DNA from: Paenibacillus mendelii
GTDB lineage: Bacteria; Bacillota; Bacilli; Paenibacillales; Paenibacillaceae
DNA length: 64,000 bases
Direction of reading: 5' to 3'
Assembly: GCF_024498075.1 (NCBI RefSeq)
Contig: NZ_JANHOF010000005.1
Location: 429,448 to 493,447, forward strand
Shown one piece after another: positions 49,553 to 58,743 of this stretch; position 1 is the first letter of the stretch, and every line of letters begins with the position of its first letter. The notes beneath the pieces were generated by a model. That model made no database searches. It saw only the letters and a list, made by a program, of their open reading frames with translations, and was not told where the DNA came from. A program made the translations under genes and the position numbers.

Positions 49553-49576
49553 GGGCGGTGCAAACCGCCCTTTTTT
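49553..49576 (+). terminator. Terminator after the DUF1292 pair
   Basis: GGGCGGT-GCAA-ACCGCCC hairpin with six T. Confidence 0.9.
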
Positions 49577-49642
49577 CACGAAATGTTTAGGACTGCCGCT
49601 CCTTATGAGCCGGCATAAGTTGTTTGAAACGGAGGATTGGCG

Positions 49643-50770
49643 TTGGATTACTCAGAGCGGCAACCGGGTGAAGAGAAACCGGTAAAGAAGAAAAAACATA
49701 AAGCTGGACCGAGTCGAGGAATCATTACGTTATGGGTTATCGTCTCACTTCTTACAGTCATGATACTCATCGTCGGCGGTGTAGCATTCTATATTTGGAA
49801 CGGCTTACGCCCGACTTCCGCAGGAGAAGTGAAACAGGTGGAACTGAAGCAGGGGATGTCGCCGTTTAAGTTTGCTGAAGTTCTCGAGGATCAAGACATC
49901 ATCCGCAACGCATTCATATTCAAGTACTACCTGCGTCTTAAGGATGAGGGGCCGCGTTTCCAAGCCGGTGTATATGAATTGAAACCGGGTATGGATAAAA
50001 CAGCCATCATAGCCAAGCTGAATGCTGGCGAAACGCTGAAGGAAGAAACGATCCGCTTTACGATTCCGGAAGGATATACGGTCGAACAGATTGCAGATAC
50101 ACTAAGCAAAGCCGGCGTGGTTGAGCGCGCTGCTTTCCTGAAGCTGACGGATACGGATAAGACGTGGGGTGATGCGGAATCCGTTCGTTCGATTCCGAAG
50201 AATAAACAAATGAAGCATCGTCTGGAAGGCTATATGTTCCCGGAAACGTATGAATTAGAGAAGGGCAGCACGCCAGACATGATAATAGAGCGGATGCTGA
50301 AGGAGCTGGACCGCAAGCTGAACGGGCTTCCGGAGAACTGGGAAGAGACGCTTGCTGAGCGGGAAATTGATTTTCACCAGCTGATGACCATCGCCTCGCT
50401 TGTAGAACGCGAGGTAGTAGTGGACGAAGAACGACCGATTGTGGCCGGGATTATCTATAACCGCTTGGCGAAGAAGATGCCGCTGCAAATCGATGCAACC
50501 GTTCAATACTCGTTGGACAAGCCCAAGGAGCGTCTATATGAGAAAGACTTACTTGTGGATAGTCCGTACAACACCTATCAAATCAAGGGCCTTCCTCCAG
50601 GGCCAATCGCTTCTCCGAGCCTGAAATCCATTGAAGCGGCTCTATTCCCGGAGAAGACGGAGTTTTTCTATTATGTGACCAAGAAGGACGGCAGCAACAA
50701 GCATTTATTTGCCCGTACATTGAAGGAGCATAATAAAAATATTCGCGATAGTAAGGAAACGTCACAATAG
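49643..50770 (+). CDS. mltG: Endolytic transglycosylase MltG (YrrL)
   Basis: Cuts nascent peptidoglycan glycan strands near the membrane and so sets their length. The 375-residue protein has a lysine-rich cytosolic tail, one transmembrane helix (about residues 27-52), a LysM-like domain (TIRFTIPEGYTVEQIADTLSKAGV) and the YceG catalytic domain with SLVEREVVVDEERPIVAGIIYNRL (catalytic Glu) and IDATVQYSL. GGAGG at 49631-49635 best suits TTG 49643; TTG 49637 is too close. A terminator follows. Confidence 0.95.
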   Translation: MDYSERQPGEEKPVKKKKHKAGPSRGIITLWVIVSLLTVMILIVGGVAFYIWNGLRPTSAGEVKQVELKQGMSPFKFAEVLEDQDIIRNAFIFKYYLRLKDEGPRFQAGVYELKPGMDKTAIIAKLNAGETLKEETIRFTIPEGYTVEQIADTLSKAGVVERAAFLKLTDTDKTWGDAESVRSIPKNKQMKHRLEGYMFPETYELEKGSTPDMIIERMLKELDRKLNGLPENWEETLAEREIDFHQLMTIASLVEREVVVDEERPIVAGIIYNRLAKKMPLQIDATVQYSLDKPKERLYEKDLLVDSPYNTYQIKGLPPGPIASPSLKSIEAALFPEKTEFFYYVTKKDGSNKHLFARTLKEHNKNIRDSKETSQ

Positions 50771-50787
50771 GGGCGTTCCGCCATCCA

Positions 50788-50830
50788 ACAAGCTAGGGAT
50801 CCGTTCAGGATTCCTAGCTTGTTTTATTTT
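50788..50830 (+). terminator. Terminator after mltG
   Basis: ACAAGCTAGG-GATCC / GGATTCCTAGCTTGT stem with GTTCA loop and T-rich tail. Confidence 0.8.
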
Positions 50831-50887
50831 CATGGGAGCGCGGAAGCCGAATGAATGATATCAATGATAATAGTCGTCCTCTAGTCC

Positions 50888-50928
50888 TACTCTCTTATCG
50901 GTCTATTGACCCGCTGAGAGTATTTTTT
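50888..50928 (+). terminator. Terminator-like hairpin of unknown transcript
   Basis: TACTCTC / GAGAGTA outer stem, GGTC-TATT-GACC inner stem, six T. No gene lies between this and the mltG terminator, so it may end a short RNA or act as a backup. Confidence 0.5.
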
Positions 50929-50952
50929 ATGGAACTATTTCTATATTTGTTC

Positions 50953-50980
50953 TAACTTTATGATCATGAACCGCCGATAT
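50953..50980 (+). promoter_or_regulatory. Sigma-D-like (motility) promoter for the chemoreceptor gene
   Basis: TAAC (50953-50956), 16-bp spacer, GCCGATAT (50973-50980). This closely fits the sigma-D consensus TAAA-N14-16-GCCGATA(A/T), which drives motility and chemotaxis genes. The leader to the start would be about 175 nt. Confidence 0.65.
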
Positions 50981-51163
50981 ACGAGATAGATGAAGATTGG
51001 CAATTGTGTAGAAAGACTCATAATAACTTATTGATATAGGTTGTTTTTGTCTATTACCGAATGGCTGGTCTAGATTATGTATGGGAATAAGAGCTGTGCA
51101 TCCGCGCCAGTCCAACAACAGCAGGATGTAAGGCCAATATTATATACCAGGTGGTGTCTCACA

Positions 51164-53287
51164 TTGAAAACCAGGGATAAGAAGAAAATCAAATCGAAAC
51201 CAGAAGGAAAGAAGGTTAAGGAGAATTCGTTTTACTCAACGACGCGTAATGGAGTTAATCTAAGAAGTCCCTTGAAGTCGGTTGGCATGAAGTTATTCTT
51301 AATCATTTTCTCTGCCATACTTTTATGTGTGCTTGTTGTAGGTTTGTCCTCGTATTCCACTTCAAAGTCGATTATCCAGAAGAAGGTATCGGAGTTTAGT
51401 AAGATCGCTCTCGGACAATCTACGGGTAAGCTGGATCTCATGTTTCAGAATTATGAAGACCTGTCCATGCAGATGATGCTGGATAAAACCTTGCAGGCTG
51501 AGATGCTGGTGGTAAGCAAATCGACGGATGAATATGCGAAATTCGAATCCACTAGAAAAATAACGGAAAGTCTGATGATGTACATCATGGGCAATCAATC
51601 GGTGTCCAGTGTGAATCTGATCCCACTGGGTGAAGGAAAAAAACCGATTACGAATGGAACATCGATTGATAACGCTCAGGAAACCGATTGGTTTAAAGAA
51701 GTGGTCAAGCTCGACGGCCGGGTGTTATGGTTGCCGGTTCAGCCCAAGGGATTAGGCAATTCCGGCTCAGCGACCTTTGCGCTTACGAGACTCATTAAGA
51801 ACACGACGACGAATGAAGGCAACTTCGTGCTTGCTATGGAAGTGCATCTGAAGCAATTAACGAGCCAACTCGAGGATCTGAATATCGGTGAAGGCAGTGA
51901 AATAACAATTGTTGATGCAGAGAATAATGTCGTATATGATGCCAATCTGGAGCAGATAGGAAAGCCTGCTACTGTAACGCTGCCGAAATTCGACAAGAGA
52001 AAGACGAAGGACGCTTTCGAAGCCAGTGACAGGGCCGGCGAGCAAGTGCTGGCTATCTACAATAACTTTGATTCGATGGATTGGCGCTTATTAGGAGCGG
52101 TTCCCGTAAACGAGCTTGTGAAGGATGCGGGACAAATCCAGAAAATGACTTGGATGATTGCAGGTCTTGCCGCGCTTCTTGCTATTGGTATTGGATTGTT
52201 CGTTATTCGAATGGTGGCGATTCCGCTCGTCAAGCTTCGTAACCTGATGAACGAAGGAGAGCAAGGCAATCTGGCAGTTCGTTCCGATTTCAATGGGAAA
52301 GACGAGATTGGCCAGCTATCACAGAGCTTCAATCAAATGATGGCCCAGATTACGACTCTTGTTAATCAAACGAGCCAGTCTGCTCAGGATGTTCTTAACA
52401 CGGCAGGCGATCTGGCGGATGCTTCGAAGAAGACGGCGATATCTGCCAAGGAAATTGCGGTTGCAACCGAGGAAATTGCGAACGGTGCGACCAGCTTGGC
52501 GGTTGAAGCCGAGAAGGGCAGCGATCTGACCTCTGACATGGGGCAGCAGATGAATCAAGTTATGAGCGCGAATGGGCAGATGGGCTCTGCAGCCACAGAA
52601 GTGGAGAGAGCGAGTCAGCAGGGTACCTCTTACATGAACATTCTCATCGAGAAGACAGGGCTTACGGAAGAGATGACCCGATCCATGGTGGAGAAAGTCG
52701 ATCGCCTGAAAGAAAGCACGAGATCGATCCGCAAAATTCTCGATGTGTTGAACAATATTTCGAAGCAGACGAATATTCTATCCCTTAATGCAACGATTGA
52801 AGCCGCACGTGCGGGTACAGCGGGTAAAGGCTTTATGGTTGTTGCGGACGAAATTCGGAAATTAGCTGATCAATCCAGGCAGTCGATTGATATTGTCGGC
52901 CAAATCACAGAAACGATTCAAAGGGAAATTGATGAAACCGTACAAGTTTTATCGAATGCTTACCCGATATTCCAAGAACAAATCGGTTCGGTTAAAGAAG
53001 CGAATCAAATCTTCCTTACGGTTCAAAGCCAGATGGGCGAATTTGTCCAACGTCTTCAATTGGCCACAGAATCTGTTACGGTGCTCGAGCATTCCCAGGT
53101 CGTGCTGTCAGAGGCTATGGGTAATGTCAGTGCGGTAGCGGAAGAGTCGTCGGCGACCTCCGAAGAAGTGGCATCACTGAGCAATGAGCAAACGAACATC
53201 AGTGAGGGCTTAGTCAGACTTTCGGATAAGCTGGAGACGGTATCGAAAGAGCTTAAGGAGTCCTTGTCGAGATTCCGTACATCATAG
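51164..53287 (+). CDS. Methyl-accepting chemotaxis protein
   Basis: A 707-residue transmembrane chemoreceptor. It has a lysine-rich N-terminal cytosolic tail of about 40 residues, TM1 (about 42-62), an extracellular sensor of roughly 265 residues that looks dCache-like ([17 protein letters not shown]...[25 protein letters not shown]), TM2 (about 327-350), and a HAMP domain. The signalling domain follows, with hairpin tip [27 protein letters not shown]. The TTG start follows AGGTGGTG (51149-51156). The ligand is unknown. It is expressed alone from a sigma-D-like promoter. Confidence 0.9.
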   Translation: MKTRDKKKIKSKPEGKKVKENSFYSTTRNGVNLRSPLKSVGMKLFLIIFSAILLCVLVVGLSSYSTSKSIIQKKVSEFSKIALGQSTGKLDLMFQNYEDLSMQMMLDKTLQAEMLVVSKSTDEYAKFESTRKITESLMMYIMGNQSVSSVNLIPLGEGKKPITNGTSIDNAQETDWFKEVVKLDGRVLWLPVQPKGLGNSGSATFALTRLIKNTTTNEGNFVLAMEVHLKQLTSQLEDLNIGEGSEITIVDAENNVVYDANLEQIGKPATVTLPKFDKRKTKDAFEASDRAGEQVLAIYNNFDSMDWRLLGAVPVNELVKDAGQIQKMTWMIAGLAALLAIGIGLFVIRMVAIPLVKLRNLMNEGEQGNLAVRSDFNGKDEIGQLSQSFNQMMAQITTLVNQTSQSAQDVLNTAGDLADASKKTAISAKEIAVATEEIANGATSLAVEAEKGSDLTSDMGQQMNQVMSANGQMGSAATEVERASQQGTSYMNILIEKTGLTEEMTRSMVEKVDRLKESTRSIRKILDVLNNISKQTNILSLNATIEAARAGTAGKGFMVVADEIRKLADQSRQSIDIVGQITETIQREIDETVQVLSNAYPIFQEQIGSVKEANQIFLTVQSQMGEFVQRLQLATESVTVLEHSQVVLSEAMGNVSAVAEESSATSEEVASLSNEQTNISEGLVRLSDKLETVSKELKESLSRFRTS

Positions 53288-53294
53288 AAATAAT

Positions 53295-53343
53295 CAAGGG
53301 GCTGCAGCTTAAGTCGGGTTATGACTTGAGCTGCAGCCCCTTG
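53295..53343 (+). terminator. Strong hairpin after the chemoreceptor gene
   Basis: CAAGGGGCTGCAGCTTAAGTC / GACTTGAGCTGCAGCCCCTTG 21-bp near-perfect stem with a GGGTTAT loop. No long T run follows, so it may protect the 3' end rather than terminate on its own. Confidence 0.6.
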
Positions 53344-53360
53344 ATAGAATAGAATATAAA

Positions 53361-53398
53361 AGAAGAGGCGGATCCAAAGGATCCGCCTCTTCTTTTTT
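53361..53398. terminator. Bidirectional terminator between the chemoreceptor and yugP-like genes
   Basis: AGAAGAGGCGGATCC / GGATCCGCCTCTTCT stem with AAA loop, six T on the plus side and a T-rich minus side. It serves convergent genes. Confidence 0.85.
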
Positions 53399-53400
53399 GA

Positions 53401-54084
53401 TTATTCTCGGTTTTGCGTGAAGATCATAATATACTTAACTAGCTCCAGCAGCGAAATCAATGCGGCTGCTACATAAGTAAGCGCAGCTGCGTTGAGCACC
53501 TTGGCGACGCCTCGTTCTTCTTCGTTAGCGATAAAGCCCTCAGATACCATAATTTCGCGTGCGCGGTTGCTTGCATTAAATTCGACTGGCAGCGTAACTA
53601 ATTGGAACGCGACTGCTGCAGAGAAGAATATAATGCCGAGACCGATCAGTCCCGTAAAGTTGAAGAGAAACCCTGCAATCAGCAGGAACGGTGCGAATCC
53701 TGAAGCGAAATTAACGACAGGGAACATCTTGTGACGAAGGGCAAGCATCGGATAGTGCACGCTATGCTGGATCGCATGGCCAACCTCGTGGCAAGCGACC
53801 GAGATGGCCGATATGGAGCTTTCATAATAAACACTCTCGGATAGACGCACCGTCCGGTGAATCGGATCGTAGTGGTCGGAGAGCGTACCTGGAACCGGCT
53901 CTACGGGTACGTCGTGAAGACCATTGTTATCAAGCATGCGTCTTGCGGCCTGGTAGCCGGTTAAGCCGCTTGAAATAGGTACGTCTGACCAACGCTTGAA
54001 TGTTCCTCGCACCCGGAATTGAGCCCAGATTGAAACAGCGAATGCGATGAGAATCAAGAAGTCCATCGGGTGAAAAAACAACAT
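53401..54084 (-). CDS. Membrane zinc metallopeptidase (YugP family)
   Basis: A 227-residue protein with an N-terminal helix, then ISSGLTGYQAARRMLDNNGL. The HExxH-type site SVACHEVGHAIQH lies near residue 110, and two or three C-terminal transmembrane segments follow. This matches the DUF2268-like neutral zinc metallopeptidase YugP family. ATG 54084 follows GGAGGGA; an in-frame ATG 15 bp upstream overlaps that site. Substrate unknown. Confidence 0.88.
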   Translation of the reverse strand: MLFFHPMDFLILIAFAVSIWAQFRVRGTFKRWSDVPISSGLTGYQAARRMLDNNGLHDVPVEPVPGTLSDHYDPIHRTVRLSESVYYESSISAISVACHEVGHAIQHSVHYPMLALRHKMFPVVNFASGFAPFLLIAGFLFNFTGLIGLGIIFFSAAVAFQLVTLPVEFNASNRAREIMVSEGFIANEEERGVAKVLNAAALTYVAAALISLLELVKYIMIFTQNRE

Positions 54085-54124
54085 TGTCGTTCCCTCCATT
54101 AATATATGCAGTTTTGAGTGAAGC

Positions 54125-54565
54125 TTACATGAGTCCGCCCTTGTTTAACAAAAGCATTAAAGCTTCCACACAAGCAGCTGTTTGCGGCACAAGGCGCTTG
54201 AACAGCTTATTCGCTTGCTTGGGCTTCAGTTGGCTGAGAACGGGCTCAAGCTCTTTCACTTCCCGCTGAAGACGTTCTAAGTGAAGCTCCAGGTCTGTTA
54301 GCTTACTGGACACATGCTCTTCGGAAGAGATCTTTTTCCAATCGTCGAGGGTTGTTTTGATTTCCTCGAGAGAGTATTTGTCCTTCTTCATTTGTACAAT
54401 ACGTTTCAGGCGAAACAAAGTTTCGTCGCTGTATAGACGATAATTTTTGGCTGATCGACTGTCCGGCTCGATCAAACCGGTTGAGGTATAAAAGTCGATG
54501 GTGCGCGGGCTGACCTCAGCTAACTTAGAAAGTTCGCCGATGCGGTATAATGTTTTTTCTGCCAA
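54125..54565 (-). CDS. MerR family transcriptional regulator
   Basis: A 146-residue protein: MerR winged helix (YRIGELSKLAEVSPRTIDFYTSTGLIEPDSRSAKNYRLYSDETLFRLKRI), a coiled-coil dimerisation helix (LTDLELHLERLQREVKELEPVLSQL) and a short C-terminal part with one Cys (AACVEALMLL). The single Cys gives no clear metal or redox site. TTG 54565 has AAGGTGA at a good distance; GTG 54574 is too close to the site. It lies 40 bp upstream of the YugP-like gene on the same strand, so they probably share a message and the regulator may control it. Confidence 0.85.
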   Translation of the reverse strand: MAEKTLYRIGELSKLAEVSPRTIDFYTSTGLIEPDSRSAKNYRLYSDETLFRLKRIVQMKKDKYSLEEIKTTLDDWKKISSEEHVSSKLTDLELHLERLQREVKELEPVLSQLKPKQANKLFKRLVPQTAACVEALMLLLNKGGLM

Positions 54566-54827
54566 CCTCTTCACCTTCTTTCTTTAACTTGCATTGCGGT
54601 TTTTTCACTTATATATATGATACCGAATAAAGAACCATACAGTCAAACGTTATGCTTTGAAAATTTGATGACAGAAAAAACCTGACATGGATTGTCCTGA
54701 ATTTGCAAGATGTCGAATGTGCAGGAAACAGAGTTGAAGGAAAAAACCTTAAAAAACCTGATATCAATGATAAATCATAGGTAAAATAGTACAAAAACTT
54801 AACAATCGAGTCCATTCCAACGTTCAA

Positions 54828-54844
54828 TGTTAGATATTTATACA
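54828..54844 (+). promoter_or_regulatory. GlnR/TnrA-like nitrogen box upstream of amtB
   Basis: TGTTAGATATTTATACA matches 11 of 13 fixed positions of the TnrA/GlnR consensus TGTNANATTTTNTNACA. Its centre lies about 62 bp before the inferred transcription start, one helical turn further than the activating site of B. subtilis nrgAB. Nitrogen control is inferred. Confidence 0.65.
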
Positions 54845-54862
54845 AAAATCCTAAATTTCAAC

Positions 54863-54891
54863 TTGTCAAAATGAGCCGTTCTGACTATAAT
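54863..54891 (+). promoter_or_regulatory. Sigma-A promoter for amtB
   Basis: TTGTCA (54863-54868), 17-bp spacer, perfect TATAAT (54886-54891), 55 bp before the amtB start. Confidence 0.8.
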
Positions 54892-54946
54892 GACATTAAG
54901 TATTTCATATCGTGTAAACAAACATAACACTTAGGGAGTGGTCTCA

Positions 54947-56311
54947 ATGGTCAAGAAGCTCGTGCTATCCTTAGTCGCATTGTCATTAGTATTTCCGGCA
55001 ATGGCATTCGCGGATCCAACTACAACTTCGCTGGATATGGGCTTAAATGCATTATGGATACTTGTCTCATTCATCTTGGTCTTGCTGATGCAAGGCGGAT
55101 TTATTCTTCTGGAGGCCGGTTCCACCCGAATGAAGAATGCAGGCCATGTTGCAGGCAAGACGATCTTTACAGTAGGTCTTGGTTCCTTGGTATATTGGGC
55201 GGTTGGATACGGTCTAACGTTCGGAAGTGATAATGCAGAAGCCGGCATTAACAAGATCATCGGCTGGGGAAGCTTCTTCTTTGAACCGGCGATCACGGCG
55301 CTGGAAGGTGACAGCTATCCGTCAACGATTTACTTTTTGTTTCAGCTGGCATTTGCTATGATCGCACTCAGCATTGCTTGGGGCGGGTTCGCAGAACGCG
55401 CAAAGTTATCATCCTACCTTGTATTTACGCTATTATTCACATCTGTCATATACCCTGTTATCGCTCATTGGATCTGGGGCGGAGGCTGGCTCGCGGCGGA
55501 CGGCGCGCAAGATTATGCCGGTTCTACGGTCGTTCACTTGACTGGTGCTCTTGCAGCATTCGCGGCTACGGTCCTGCTCAAGCCTCGTATCGGTAAATTC
55601 AACAAAGATGGTTCAGCTAATGAAATTCTCGGTCATAACCAAGTGTTCAGCGCTCTATCGGTATTGCTTCTGTGGGTTGGCTGGTTCGGCTTCAATGCAG
55701 GCAGCGCGGTTAGCGTTGGTGATGGATTCTTCGGCTATGTAGCCTTCAACACGCAGCTTGGAGCAGCAGCAGGTGCGGTAGCCGCATTACTGATCTCTTG
55801 GCTTGTAACCGGGAAAGCGGACATTACAGCAACGCTGAACGGTGGGCTAGCAGGTCTAGTCGCTATCACGGCTTCATGTGCATTCGTTGATCCATGGGCA
55901 GCGGTTGTGATCGGTCTCGTTGCAGGCGTTCTGGTGTTCTATAGCGTGAAATTCTTCGAGAAAATGAAAGTCGACGATCCGATTTATGCTTTATCAGTAC
56001 ACGGTGCGGCTGGTATCTGGGGGACATTAGCCAACGGTATCTTCGCTACTCAAGTATTGGCTGAGAAGGTCGGCGTCGGTCAAGGCGGTCTTATCGATAC
56101 GGGCAGCTGGCATCAACTGTGGATCCAATTCGAATCCGTCGTCGTATGCGGAGCTTATGTTCTGGCGGCATCCTTCCTCATCCTTGGCGTCATGAAGATG
56201 GTTATGGGCTTCCGTGTTACGGAGGAGCAAGAAATTATTGGTCTTGATCTATCTGAGCATGGTACGTTCGGCTATCCGGAGCAAATGAAAAAGGTCCAAC
56301 AAAACCTGTAG
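54947..56311 (+). CDS. amtB: Ammonium transporter
   Basis: Trimeric ammonium channel. It has a signal peptide (about residues 1-22, AMAFA end) and 11 helices. The twin pore histidines are in VVHLTGALAAF and LSVHGAAGIWGTLANGIFA, and the family signature FGFNAGSAVSVG is present. 454 residues. ATG 54947 follows TAGGGAGTGG. In B. subtilis and most bacteria a PII gene (glnB/glnK) follows amtB; here a nucleotidyltransferase gene follows instead, 52 bp downstream with no evident terminator between them. Confidence 0.95.
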   Translation: MVKKLVLSLVALSLVFPAMAFADPTTTSLDMGLNALWILVSFILVLLMQGGFILLEAGSTRMKNAGHVAGKTIFTVGLGSLVYWAVGYGLTFGSDNAEAGINKIIGWGSFFFEPAITALEGDSYPSTIYFLFQLAFAMIALSIAWGGFAERAKLSSYLVFTLLFTSVIYPVIAHWIWGGGWLAADGAQDYAGSTVVHLTGALAAFAATVLLKPRIGKFNKDGSANEILGHNQVFSALSVLLLWVGWFGFNAGSAVSVGDGFFGYVAFNTQLGAAAGAVAALLISWLVTGKADITATLNGGLAGLVAITASCAFVDPWAAVVIGLVAGVLVFYSVKFFEKMKVDDPIYALSVHGAAGIWGTLANGIFATQVLAEKVGVGQGGLIDTGSWHQLWIQFESVVVCGAYVLAASFLILGVMKMVMGFRVTEEQEIIGLDLSEHGTFGYPEQMKKVQQNL

Positions 56312-56363
56312 TTCCATGATAAAATCAAAGTAGATTTTATATGGATCGAAGGGAGAGGGCGGT

Positions 56364-57425
56364 ATGAGCGATCCGGTCTACGCGCATATGCTGACTCAGA
56401 TCGGCACCGCCGATGACATAAAGACTCTGCGCGGCTTACGGGATCAAATCCACAGACAAATGGAAGCTCTGCTCTTAGAATGCCCCGTTGAACGATTATA
56501 TTCCACTCTGAATGAGATGCATGACGCGCTTATTGGGCGCGTCATGGTTCTCGCGGAAGAACAGATGGCACGGTCGGGGAACGGTTCCCCACCCGTGCCA
56601 TACGCATATATATTGTTCGGCAGCGGCGGCAGGGAAGAGCAGACCTTATCGAGCGACCAGGACAGTGGGTTACTCTATGAAGATCCAGATGATGAAGCGA
56701 GCAGAGACGACGCTTCGCGGTATTTCCGAGACTTTGCCGAAATTGCCGTTCAAATGCTGCAGCAGCTGGGCTATCCGCCCTGCGATGGCGGAGTTATTAG
56801 CAGCAATCCGGAGTGGCGAATGTCGCTATCGGAATGGAAGACGAAGCTCAACGGCTGGTTCCAGGATCCTGATTGGGAACGCGTTCGTTATTTGCTAATT
56901 GTGGCAGACGGACGCTGTGTGTATGGGGAATTAAAGCTAATGCAAGCGTTCCAGGATCATTTTTATTCCGATATGCTGCGGAATCCGATCATTGTGAAGC
57001 ATATGCTCAGCAACACGATGAGACATAAAGTGTTGATCGGGGTATTCGGCCAGCTGCTGAAAGAGGAATACGGACAGGACGCAGGCAGCTTGGATGTGAA
57101 ATACGGGGCTTATATTCCGATGGTGAACGCGGTCCGAATGATGGCCGTCCAGTCAGGGCTTCGGGAATCGTCGACCTTAGAGCGTCTTCGCGGTTTGCTG
57201 GAGAAGGGCAAGCTGTCCTCAGAGGACGCCCATGCCTACTCTGAAGCCTTCCGATTGTTCTTGCGGCTTCGTCTCATGACAACCGAGCGTTCGGTGGATG
57301 GCATGTTTGCGAATACCGGCAAGCTGGCGAGCAGTAAATTGAGCAAAGAGCTGACCGATGAGCTGAAGAGCAGTTTGCGTGTAGGCAAAAAACTGGAGCG
57401 GCGTGTAAATAAACAAACCACATGA
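56364..57425 (+). CDS. DUF294 nucleotidyltransferase-like protein
   Basis: A 353-residue soluble protein. N-terminal helices come first, then a DUF294 nucleotidyltransferase motif YILFGSGGREEQTLSSDQDSGLLY (G86-S87, R90, E91, D98, D100), the same pol-beta-type core as GlnD. A DUF294_C helical domain (MVNAVRMMAVQSGLRESSTLERLRGL) follows. The metal aspartates are intact, so catalysis is plausible. It lacks CBS and HD domains often fused in relatives. Downstream of amtB it might modify a nitrogen-signalling partner, but no PII gene is nearby; substrate unknown. Confidence 0.82.
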   Translation: MSDPVYAHMLTQIGTADDIKTLRGLRDQIHRQMEALLLECPVERLYSTLNEMHDALIGRVMVLAEEQMARSGNGSPPVPYAYILFGSGGREEQTLSSDQDSGLLYEDPDDEASRDDASRYFRDFAEIAVQMLQQLGYPPCDGGVISSNPEWRMSLSEWKTKLNGWFQDPDWERVRYLLIVADGRCVYGELKLMQAFQDHFYSDMLRNPIIVKHMLSNTMRHKVLIGVFGQLLKEEYGQDAGSLDVKYGAYIPMVNAVRMMAVQSGLRESSTLERLRGLLEKGKLSSEDAHAYSEAFRLFLRLRLMTTERSVDGMFANTGKLASSKLSKELTDELKSSLRVGKKLERRVNKQTT

Positions 57426-57453
57426 TGTCTTCAGGCAAGGCGGAGGGAAAACC

Positions 57454-58188
57454 ATGAAGGAGCAAAGAAGCGTCGGACGAATGTGGCATTTATACAAAAT
57501 GGGCGGCATCACACCGGCGGTTGCCTCGATGCTGGGCGCGCAGAATGCGCAGCAAATGGCGTTTATCCGCTCCATGTCAAAGGAGCAGCGCAAGCAGTCC
57601 GTCATGGACCAACCGCTGCGCGAGATGGAAGTCGTCGTGTTCGATCTGGAGACGACAGGCTTCTACCCGCTTAATGGCGATGAAATCCTGTCGGTGGGCG
57701 CAGTTGTATTGAAGGGGGAGGAGCTTCAAGAAAGCCGCAGCTTTTACAGCCTTGTGAATCCAAAACGCCGTGTGCCAAAGCATATTACCGATCTGACTGG
57801 AATTACGAATGAAATGGTGGAGAATGGTCCGGATTTGATGCAGGTGCTGCATGATTTCATGGAGTTTATCGATAAGCGAATGCTGATTGCCCATGCCAGC
57901 GGTCATGACAAGCAGTTCCTGAATGCCGCGCTCTGGCGCACGTCCAAGATTAATTTGACCCATCGTGTCCTGGATACAATGCTGGTAGCCAAGTGGCTGG
58001 ATCCCAAACGTGAAGGATACGGCTTAGACGAGCTGCTGGAGGATGCCGGTATTGAAATCACCGAGCGCCATCATGCACTGGAGGATTCTATTATGACGGC
58101 GAAGCTCTGGCAGTATTACTTAAAGAGAATCTTGGAGCGCAATATTGTTACCTTAGGCGATCTATATGCTTACTTGAGTAAACATTAA
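57454..58188 (+). CDS. DEDDh 3'-5' exonuclease domain protein
   Basis: A 244-residue protein with a DnaQ-like exonuclease domain from about residue 58. Exo I is FDLETTG (D64, E66), Exo II AHASGHDKQFL (D152) and Exo III HHALED (H206, D211): all DEDDh residues are present. The first 55 residues are a helical extension (MWHLYKMGGITPAVASMLGAQNAQQM). It lies 28 bp after the DUF294 gene, so they form a pair. Its 3' end overlaps the convergent JAMM gene by 27 bp. Substrate unknown. Confidence 0.88.
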   Translation: MKEQRSVGRMWHLYKMGGITPAVASMLGAQNAQQMAFIRSMSKEQRKQSVMDQPLREMEVVVFDLETTGFYPLNGDEILSVGAVVLKGEELQESRSFYSLVNPKRRVPKHITDLTGITNEMVENGPDLMQVLHDFMEFIDKRMLIAHASGHDKQFLNAALWRTSKINLTHRVLDTMLVAKWLDPKREGYGLDELLEDAGIEITERHHALEDSIMTAKLWQYYLKRILERNIVTLGDLYAYLSKH

Positions 58189-58638
58189 GGGAATGAATGA
58201 TGAGCCGCTAACTTGATACGGCTGAACGTCAGGCTGCTTCGGATTAGCTAGCGAAACAATCCAGTATGTCATCGCGGCAGCATGCCGTATCCCGATCGCA
58301 TCGGCTGTGGAGGGAAGCGGCGGAGTACCCGGATGGGAATGATAAAAACCGACAAGCGATTGTCGGTTTTTTTGTATGGCGTAGCAAGCCGCAATCCAGT
58401 CTTGAGGCTCGAATGAAAAGACATGCTCTTGGTCTTGCGCTGCGTTGCGAATGGGATAAACAGCGTTAATCCGTACAATTCCCGGCGATTTGACGCCGGC
58501 ATCATGGGCTGCGAGTACACCGCATGCTTCATAGGGCAAGGCTACCGTACAAGTCTGAATGAGCAAGCGGTAAGCCTGCTCGTCGATCTCGGCGCGAAGC
58601 AGGAACGGGTGAAAGCTATTTTTCTGCAAATCAGCCAT
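58162..58638 (-). CDS. JAMM/MPN+ metallopeptidase (M67 family)
   Basis: A 158-residue single-domain protein with a complete JAMM motif: E37 (LPYEACG), H100 and H102 (FYHSHPG), S110 and D113 (PSTAD, exactly ten residues after the second His). Bacterial members trim C-terminal extensions of sulfur-carrier ubiquitin-like proteins or cleave conjugates. No ThiS/MoaD or E1 gene is adjacent (tcdA is 23 kb away). GGAGGT precedes the ATG. It overlaps the 3' end of the exonuclease gene. Confidence 0.9.
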   Translation of the reverse strand: MADLQKNSFHPFLLRAEIDEQAYRLLIQTCTVALPYEACGVLAAHDAGVKSPGIVRINAVYPIRNAAQDQEHVFSFEPQDWIAACYAIQKNRQSLVGFYHSHPGTPPLPSTADAIGIRHAAAMTYWIVSLANPKQPDVQPYQVSGSSFIPLMFTQVSI

Positions 58639-58743
58639 ATTCGATCGATACCTCCGCCTTCATCGTCACTAGACTTAAGTATAGCCTAGATGCGGCTGCG
58701 AAGGAATGAGATCGGTCTTGGGAGGACCGCAACCATAGGTTGA

